Assembly: GCF_002394865.1 (NCBI RefSeq)
Contig: NZ_DGUZ01000009.1
Span: 263,954 to 327,953 of the forward strand
Direction: 5' to 3'
DNA length: 64,000 nt
Origin: Fibrobacter sp. UBA4297
Lineage (GTDB): Bacteria; Fibrobacterota; Fibrobacteria; Fibrobacterales; Fibrobacteraceae
Part shown: piece by piece, positions 58,182 through 64,000 of the stretch
How the letters are laid out: each line of letters begins with the position of its first letter
Numbering within the stretch: the first letter of the stretch is position 1
The notes under the pieces: generated by a model
What the model saw: only the letters and a program-made list of their open reading frames with translations
Database searches by the model: none
Told to the model about the DNA's origin: nothing
Position numbers and translations under genes: made by a program

Positions 58182-59771
58182 TTATTCTACATATTTCTTG
58201 ATGAGGCGGACCATCAAATCGGCGAGTTTTTCCACTTCGTAATCGCCGACAGAAGCTTCAATGTGCTTATTTCCGATGCCACTATCGTTTGTGAGGAATA
58301 CGTATGTGCCGCCCGTCGCAAGCTCAAAGAATCTCAGCATAAATTCGGTGTCCTTATCCACGCCACTAGCAGCCACCGGGATAATCTTGATGCCGTTCTG
58401 GGCAAAGAGTGCAATGGATTTTTGCAGGCTTTCGATGACGTTGTCCTTATGGTGCGCAGGAGCGTCAAGAATCAAGAATGCGATACGTGCGCGAGCCGAT
58501 TCGTTCCAGGAAAGTTTTTGCAAGGTCGCTTCTAGAGCATAGTCAACAGCTTCGGGATAGTCGCCACCACCGCCAGCTTTCTGTTTGGCGACAAATTCTT
58601 GAGTCGTTGAAACGTTATCTGAAAAATCATCGTATCGGGTGATGTATTCGTCTTGGAGATCGCGGTAGAATAATGCTGCTGTACGCAAAGCGATGTTGTT
58701 GCCCGAACTGGCATGATCTATAATGTAGTTCAGGTCAGAAATAAGGAAGCGGATTTCATCGGTCATGGAGCCTGTTGCATCCACGATGAATGCGATATCA
58801 GCCTTTGCTGCAGCCTGCTTGGCGTCTGCACTTACGACAACGTTGACATTGAGTTGTTCGTCGCCCTGCATTGTGAACTTTATCGGTTCGATATAGCTTG
58901 CGCCATTGACGTTGAGCGAATAATCTTCAGCAACAATTTCGCCATTATCATTGGCAAAAAGGCTCTGCCAGCAGTAAGCGAATCCTGCATTATCCGTCTT
59001 TGTGGAGAATTGTACGGAGCTACCCTTAAGGAGTTCCACGGGGACGTTTGCAATGGCCGTGTTATTCCCGTCGACAACTTGTACTGCCACTAAATTCTTG
59101 GGATAGAATTTCCAGTAGCTCGTTTTTTCGTAATACTTGTTTTCGTTGAGGAGCCCGCTCCAGAACTTCCAATTGTCGAGGTCGTTCCATTCTCCTGCCG
59201 TGAGTAATCCTGATGTTCTGTTGTTTGTGCCATCAAGGCCTCCCGCGCCGCTCGTTCCACCGACTCCACCTGCGCCACCTGGAAATCCTCCAGTTACGCT
59301 AACGCCTCCTGTAACCCCGCCTGTTAAACCGCCGGCTCCGCCGCCTTTAGTAGATGTGGTTGCTTCAGAGAAACCGCCTCCGAAACCACCGGGAGCGTCA
59401 GCGCCACCTTCGTAGCTATCAGTAAGGGCAAATTCATAGTCACCCAAAGGCGTATCTGTGGTATTTGTCGCGCTGCTTTTGGGCGTAACACTTGAAGAAC
59501 TTTCTGTTCCCGAACTACTTTCAGCGGAGCTTTCTGTAGAACTTTCTGCAGAGCTTTCGACGCTCGAAAACATTAGAGAACTCGAAGAGATTGCAGAACT
59601 GCTTTCGACTTCGGGACTGTCGGCTGAGCTTTCAATACTTGAGCTTTCGATTCCAGCGCTTGTGGGGGTGTTTTCGGCTCCTGCGGCACTTGGGAAATTC
59701 CCGATGCTATCGTCGCTACAAGCTGCGCTCAATAGCGAAAACGCTATAACCGCCAACCATTTCTTTTTCAT
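58182..59771 (-). CDS. Lipoprotein with von Willebrand factor A domain
   Basis: 529 aa. Residues 1-18 are a lipoprotein signal (LLSAACSDD). Residues ~25-105 are Ser/Glu-rich, ~120-180 Gly-rich (GGFGGGFSE, GGVTGGVSVTGG), likely disordered spacers. Residues ~185-320 are beta-rich with a segment NLVAVQVVDGNNTAIANVPV like a carboxypeptidase-regulatory or Ig fold. Residues ~325-529 are the VWA domain: MIDAS-type IAFIVDATGSMTDEI, ALFYRDLQDEY, GGGGDYPEAVDYAL with the MIDAS Asp, and FLILDAPAH. The gene is followed by a hairpin. An exposed metal-dependent binding protein is likely; partner unknown. Confidence 0.87.
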   Translation of the reverse strand: MKKKWLAVIAFSLLSAACSDDSIGNFPSAAGAENTPTSAGIESSSIESSADSPEVESSSAISSSSLMFSSVESSAESSTESSAESSSGTESSSSVTPKSSATNTTDTPLGDYEFALTDSYEGGADAPGGFGGGFSEATTSTKGGGAGGLTGGVTGGVSVTGGFPGGAGGVGGTSGAGGLDGTNNRTSGLLTAGEWNDLDNWKFWSGLLNENKYYEKTSYWKFYPKNLVAVQVVDGNNTAIANVPVELLKGSSVQFSTKTDNAGFAYCWQSLFANDNGEIVAEDYSLNVNGASYIEPIKFTMQGDEQLNVNVVVSADAKQAAAKADIAFIVDATGSMTDEIRFLISDLNYIIDHASSGNNIALRTAALFYRDLQDEYITRYDDFSDNVSTTQEFVAKQKAGGGGDYPEAVDYALEATLQKLSWNESARARIAFLILDAPAHHKDNVIESLQKSIALFAQNGIKIIPVAASGVDKDTEFMLRFFELATGGTYVFLTNDSGIGNKHIEASVGDYEVEKLADLMVRLIKKYVE

Positions 59772-59931
59772 GTTAAGGTCTCCTTCTTGTTTCCTATAAC
59801 ATGAAATATAATTTTAGTACACAACAAAGATGTGTAAATTTTTGAAATATCGCTGTTTCTGTTGAGAAAATTGTCAAAATATTTTCTATATGCAACAAAG
59901 TGTTTTATATAGAAAACGAAAAATTCCATTT

Positions 59932-59946
59932 TGACACTTAGTGTCA
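59932..59946. promoter_or_regulatory. Palindromic operator-like site before the SNF2-SprT gene
   Basis: TGACACT-T-AGTGTCA, a perfect 7-bp inverted repeat, embedded in TTTTGACA...TGTCATTTT. It lies 26 nt before the start codon and 11 nt before TATATT (59958-59963), where a repressor would block transcription. Half-sites equal those upstream of ssb. Confidence 0.5.
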
Positions 59947-59971
59947 TTTTGTTTGGTTATATTTGTGGATT

Positions 59972-62557
59972 ATGCAAAAGTTTTCGCTAAAGAATATCCG
60001 CTTTTTGATTGGTGAATTTGAAAAACGATTGGCCGATTTGAGGTCTTTTTCGGATTTTACATCTAAAGCGGAAACCGCTGTAAAAGAATCTGCCGATGCG
60101 GTTTTGAACGCCCTTATCAAGGAAAAGCTCGAAGGGGTATTTCTTGGGCGGCTGGATCTTGAGCCGGAAACTTTGCTTAGTTTGACCGAAAGAAAGGTCA
60201 CAAACGCTTCTCATTTGATGGGCGTGTCCGAAAGCGTTCTTGCCAACGCATTTGCGGTCCCTGCGGCCGATGCAAAGAAAATCGTTGAGTATGTGGGGGA
60301 GCATTACGAAAATGCCCGAAAATCTGTCAATGTGAAGTTGAATGTTGACGAGAAAACGCGGGAATCATCTGACCTTGTCCGGGCTCTTTACGTTTATCGT
60401 CATGGGCTTCCGTTAGCGCAAAAATGCCAAGAGTATTTGAAAGAAAACGAGGCGCGTGTCATTGAAAATATCAACGCTTTGCGCCCCTATACGAGTTCGT
60501 TCAGGTTTGTGGCATCGCTCCTTTTTAACAGGGAGGCGAAAGCCCGATTCAATGCGCTGAACGAAATTTATGAGAGTGATTTTTGGCAGCGTTCTGCGTC
60601 TTTGCTCTCTGAATTGCAAACGCTAATAACGGCAGATCCGTCGTTTGCGTGGGAGGCGTTTTCTCAATCACCGATTCCGTTCTTTACCGACTTGGAAAGG
60701 ATTTGCCCTTACGCATTGGGCAATGAAGAAATTGTTTCGTCGGAATTGCCGAAGGAAATTCTTGACGAACGGACGAATTTAGACGGCTTAAAGACGCAGC
60801 TGCGCCAATATCAAGTTCTTGGCGTGAAGTTTATTTTGCACCAGGGGCGAGTTTTGCTAGGGGACGAAATGGGCCTCGGTAAAACGGTCGAAGCGATTGC
60901 CGCACTGGTGACATTGAAAAATTTGGGTGAAACCCATTTTATGGTCATTTGCCCGGCGAGCATTTTGGTGAACTGGATTCGCGAAATCCAGAAGCTTTGT
61001 GATATCCCAGCCGTAAAAATCCACGGACCGGACAAGTTTATTTATTTTGATGCGTGGAAAAAGAATGGGGGAGTCGCCGTTACGACTTATGAAACTTCGA
61101 GACAACTGGAATTATCTGAAAAAGATTCCATTTCGATGGTTGTTGTCGATGAAGCGCATTACATCAAGAATCCGGGGAGCCAACGCACCGTGAGTGTCCG
61201 CAAATTATGCAAGCACTCTAATCGCTTGTTGCTAATGACAGGTACAGCTCTCGAAAATCGCACGAAAGAAATGCTCTTCTTGTTGCAAATTCTCCGTCCG
61301 AAGATTGCGTCAATGGCGATGGGCTTTGCTAAAGAAAGTACTAGCCAAGAATTTATGCAGATGATTGCGCCGATTTACTATCGGCGAAAGCGCGAAGATG
61401 TCTTGAAGGAATTGCCGGAGCTCATCGAAGAAGAATCGTGGATTGAAGGTGGCGATGCTGAGATGGCTGCATACGAAGAAGCGGCTGTTAAAGAAGAATT
61501 CATGACGATGCGCCGAGTTTCTTTTAATGTCGATGATTTTGAACAGTCCGGAAAGCTGAAGCGAATCAAGGAGATTGTTCGTCAGGCAAAATTTGAAAAC
61601 CGCAAGGTTCTCGTCTTTTCATTTTTCTTGGAAACGATCAAGAAAGTTTGCGTATATTTGAATGATTCTTGCATGGAGCCTATTACGGGTGCGGTGCCTG
61701 TGAGCCATAGGCAAGAAATTATCGATGCGTTTGAAAAATCCCCTGCAGGGACTGTTCTCCCGTTGCAAATCAACGCGGGCGGGCTGGGCTTGAACATTCA
61801 GGCGGCGAATGTGGTCATTTTGTGCGAACCGCAGCTGAAGCCGAGTGCCGAAATGCAGGCGATTTCTCGCGCATACCGAATGGGTCAGGTTCGAAATGTG
61901 CTTGTGTACAGGCTTTTGATGCTTGATTCGATTGACGAGAAAATCAACACTCTGCTCAAATTTAAAAAGCAAGTCTTTAATACGTTTGCCGATAAGTCTC
62001 TGTCCGGGACGCAGGATTTGGAAATCAGTCCTGATGAAATCAAGAATCTTTTCAAGAAAGAAGTTGAGCGAATCCGTGCCGCGCAAGGGAGCGTTCCGAC
62101 AGACAAAAGTCTTATTGCAGAAAACGAGTGGCTTGGAAAAGAAACGAATGAAGAAATAAATGAATTTGGCTATCGGGAACATGATCCGGTTTTGATAACG
62201 CCGGATTTTATGCGGAAAACCTGCGAACGCTACAATGAGCTCTATTTTGAAGGCGTGCTAGACGTAGACCGGTTGACTTTTGAATTGGACTATAGTTCTA
62301 GTTATTTGGCCTGTTTTGTCCCTAACTATTTAAGCATCGTATTCAGCCGCCATTTTGAATTTGATTACCGGAAATACCGCAATACGATGGTGCATGAAAT
62401 GTGCCATTATTACCTGTATTCATTTTCGGGAGAAAATAGATCCGATAACACTTTCAAATATGAGACGGTTCACGGCAAAGCATTCCAGGATTTGGTCGAC
62501 AGATTGAATTCTAAACATGCTGAGCTCAATGTGATGCTTAGAGATTGTGATTGCTAA
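59972..62557 (+). CDS. SNF2-family DNA translocase fused to a SprT-like metalloprotease
   Basis: 861 aa. Residues ~1-265 are a helical N-terminal part of unknown family. Residues ~275-690 are a SNF2/Rad54-type ATPase: QYQVLGVKFILHQG, Walker A GDEMGLGKT with Lys304, DEAH at 393-396, TGTALEN, and C-lobe motifs LPLQINAGGLGLNIQAA and ISRAYRMGQ. Residues ~740-861 are a SprT/Spartan-type zinc protease: YNELYFEGVLD, catalytic HEMCH at 808-812 and a third His834 in VHGKAFQDL. No zinc ribbon follows. SNF2 enzymes move along duplex DNA; SprT proteases cut proteins crosslinked to DNA. The start at 59972 has TATATT 8 nt upstream and no Shine-Dalgarno. Monocistronic. Confidence 0.9.
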   Translation: MQKFSLKNIRFLIGEFEKRLADLRSFSDFTSKAETAVKESADAVLNALIKEKLEGVFLGRLDLEPETLLSLTERKVTNASHLMGVSESVLANAFAVPAADAKKIVEYVGEHYENARKSVNVKLNVDEKTRESSDLVRALYVYRHGLPLAQKCQEYLKENEARVIENINALRPYTSSFRFVASLLFNREAKARFNALNEIYESDFWQRSASLLSELQTLITADPSFAWEAFSQSPIPFFTDLERICPYALGNEEIVSSELPKEILDERTNLDGLKTQLRQYQVLGVKFILHQGRVLLGDEMGLGKTVEAIAALVTLKNLGETHFMVICPASILVNWIREIQKLCDIPAVKIHGPDKFIYFDAWKKNGGVAVTTYETSRQLELSEKDSISMVVVDEAHYIKNPGSQRTVSVRKLCKHSNRLLLMTGTALENRTKEMLFLLQILRPKIASMAMGFAKESTSQEFMQMIAPIYYRRKREDVLKELPELIEEESWIEGGDAEMAAYEEAAVKEEFMTMRRVSFNVDDFEQSGKLKRIKEIVRQAKFENRKVLVFSFFLETIKKVCVYLNDSCMEPITGAVPVSHRQEIIDAFEKSPAGTVLPLQINAGGLGLNIQAANVVILCEPQLKPSAEMQAISRAYRMGQVRNVLVYRLLMLDSIDEKINTLLKFKKQVFNTFADKSLSGTQDLEISPDEIKNLFKKEVERIRAAQGSVPTDKSLIAENEWLGKETNEEINEFGYREHDPVLITPDFMRKTCERYNELYFEGVLDVDRLTFELDYSSSYLACFVPNYLSIVFSRHFEFDYRKYRNTMVHEMCHYYLYSFSGENRSDNTFKYETVHGKAFQDLVDRLNSKHAELNVMLRDCDC

Positions 62558-62676
62558 AATTGGGTATAACGCCATAAAGCTATTGTCATTTTATCAAGAC
62601 AAATTCGATTTTAGCCTTATATAAAGTGAATTTTTCAACTTACTTTAAAGAAAGTAAGGGACAAAAAGGAGGCTTT

Positions 62677-64000
62677 ATGACGTATTCAATGAAGAGATTT
62701 TCTCTTTTTGCGCTCTCCATCGCATTTTTGAGCACTCTTGCCTGTGCTGCAACGATAAACGTTGACATGGGCAAAGAATACCAGCGCATCAGCGGCTTTG
62801 GTGCAGCATCAGCATGGGCGGGTTCCATTACCGACAAGAACGCCGCCTTCCTTTGGGATTCCACTAGCGGCGCGGGGCTTACGCTGCATCGCATCCGCAT
62901 TGCTCCGGACGGCTCCACCTCCGAAACAAGTATCGCCAAAAAGGCGAGTGAATACGGCGTCAAAGTTTGGGCTGCTCCGTGGACATCCAAATATACTGTC
63001 AATTACGATGGCGATAAAAAACATTTGGATTTCAATCACGCCCAGGACTGGGCAAACACCATCTTAAAGTTTACGCAAGACATGCGAAAAGCTGGAGTCA
63101 ACTTATACGCGATTTCGTCGCAAAATGAGCCTGACGGCACCGGCGACAACCACTACGAACCCGATGAATTGGCCCGTTGGGTCGGCGACTATCTTGGCCC
63201 CACTCTCGATACCACGGGCATCAAAATCATAGGCACTGAAGCCATCAACTGGTACGGATTCCCCAATTATAAAAAAGCATTCTTCAACAATCCCGCCGCT
63301 CTGAAATATACGGACATTTTTGGAACGCACGAATATGGCGGAGATCCCGCCGCTTACCCTGAAATTCACGAAGCCGGCAAGGAATTCTGGGAAACCGAAG
63401 TCTACGATCTCGGAAGCAACAAAGAAGACGTTGGCATGGGAAGCGCTCTCCGCGTTGCAAACATGATTCACGACGCCCTTACGATTTCGAATATGAACGC
63501 CTGGCATTTCTGGTGGATTTATTCCTGCAGCGAACCCAGCTGCGGCAACGGAGCGCTTTGGCCGCAAGGACAAGGCAACCCCGATAACGTGGAGCCTACC
63601 AAGCGACTCTGGGTCATGGGGAACTTCAGCCGTTTCGCGCGACCCGGCGCGAGGAGAATCGATGCTACCAAGAATCCCGAAAGAGATGTAAAGGTCACCG
63701 CCTACCGCGACTCCCTCAAGACGAAAATCGCAGTCGTCATTCTCAATTCCAAGAACGAGGAATTCAAGGCTGACTTTGACTTCGGAAACACAAAGATTGG
63801 AAGCTTCAAGCCCTATGTCACCGACGACAATAACAACCTCAAGGAAGGAAGCGAAATCAAGGTTGACGGTACAAAATGCAGTTACATCGCCCCGGCTCGC
63901 AGTGCAACGACCGTCGAATTCGTTCTGTGGCAAGAACCAAAGGTGGAACCGCCCAAGGATTCAACAGAAGCAATTGCTTTCAGAAGGATTTCTGCACCCC
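62677..64000 (+). CDS. GH30 family glycoside hydrolase (glucuronoxylanase-like), 3' end outside window
   Basis: 441 residues seen, no stop. Signal peptide MTYSMKRFSLFALSIAFLST ends near LACAA. The GH30 barrel starts at INVDMGKEYQRISGFGAASA; acid/base Glu151 lies in ISSQNEPDG and nucleophile Glu241 in FWETEVYD, with WHFWWIYS and a later side beta-domain (KTKIAVVILNSKNEEFKADF). The pattern suits the subfamily 8 xylanases (XynC type), which cut near glucuronic acid branches. The last visible residues (QEPKVEPPKDSTEA) start a Pro/Glu linker, so a further module is likely. AAAAAGGAGG lies before the ATG; a hairpin CTTACTTT/AAAGTAAG precedes it. Confidence 0.92.
   Translation, partial: MTYSMKRFSLFALSIAFLSTLACAATINVDMGKEYQRISGFGAASAWAGSITDKNAAFLWDSTSGAGLTLHRIRIAPDGSTSETSIAKKASEYGVKVWAAPWTSKYTVNYDGDKKHLDFNHAQDWANTILKFTQDMRKAGVNLYAISSQNEPDGTGDNHYEPDELARWVGDYLGPTLDTTGIKIIGTEAINWYGFPNYKKAFFNNPAALKYTDIFGTHEYGGDPAAYPEIHEAGKEFWETEVYDLGSNKEDVGMGSALRVANMIHDALTISNMNAWHFWWIYSCSEPSCGNGALWPQGQGNPDNVEPTKRLWVMGNFSRFARPGARRIDATKNPERDVKVTAYRDSLKTKIAVVILNSKNEEFKADFDFGNTKIGSFKPYVTDDNNNLKEGSEIKVDGTKCSYIAPARSATTVEFVLWQEPKVEPPKDSTEAIAFRRISAP

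Overview
The window comes from a Fibrobacter genome, close to but not identical with Fibrobacter succinogenes. The best marker is the secreted GH16 lichenase at 40340-41368. Its circularly permuted domain order, Ser-rich Pro-Ser linker and basic C-terminus match, from memory, the classical F. succinogenes 1,3-1,4-beta-glucanase almost residue for residue, with a shorter linker and a few substitutions. Supporting markers are lipoproteins with the FISUMP (Fibrobacter succinogenes major paralogous) domain, secreted GH10 and GH30 xylan-degrading enzymes, many lipoproteins and beta-barrels typical of a diderm, PPi-dependent phosphofructokinase and GTP-dependent PEP carboxykinase.

Layout. 1-4.2 kb: overlapping minus-strand operon of three lipoproteins. 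4.4-6.4 kb: GH10 xylanase and a small membrane protein. 6.4-12.2 kb: OmpA-type protein with thrombospondin-3 repeats, then divergently a three-gene operon (tiny membrane protein, acidic protein, MltD-like transglycosylase with five LysM) and an ankyrin lipoprotein. 12.3-20 kb: dapB, a lone YejB-type permease, guaA, pepA, an outer-membrane protein, a Ca2+/Na+ exchanger. 20-31 kb: beta-barrel/PHP/GT9-like operon, RNase H, agmatine-to-putrescine genes aguA and aguB, a SurA-like isomerase, prfB with its programmed frameshift, PPi-PFK. 31-41 kb: ogt, alr, a TonB/AgmX-like protein, M29 aminopeptidase, an outer-membrane protein, ssb-membrane protein-asd operon, lichenase. 41-46.6 kb: flavoprotein reductase and the biotin genes bioA-bioW-bioF-bioD. 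46.6-50.8 kb: two copies of a FISUMP lipoprotein gene flanking a DUF234-type ATPase. 50.9-55.7 kb: queC-queD-queE, an MBL-fold hydrolase, pckG. 55.9-64 kb: two paralogous exported proteins, a VWA lipoprotein, a SNF2 helicase fused to a SprT metalloprotease, and a GH30 enzyme cut by the window end.

The most unusual points are: (i) the SNF2-SprT fusion, a plausible one-polypeptide DNA-protein crosslink repair factor, with a palindrome over its promoter resembling one upstream of ssb; (ii) intergenic GTCAT-type repeats found in frame inside both FISUMP genes, in the serine linker and even in the signal peptide; (iii) a recurring layout in which a TATATT/TATCTT-like -10 element lies only 6-11 nt before a start codon with no Shine-Dalgarno, suggesting frequent leaderless mRNAs; (iv) several intergenic palindromic repeat families. 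I saw no tRNA, rRNA, CRISPR array, insertion sequence or prophage.
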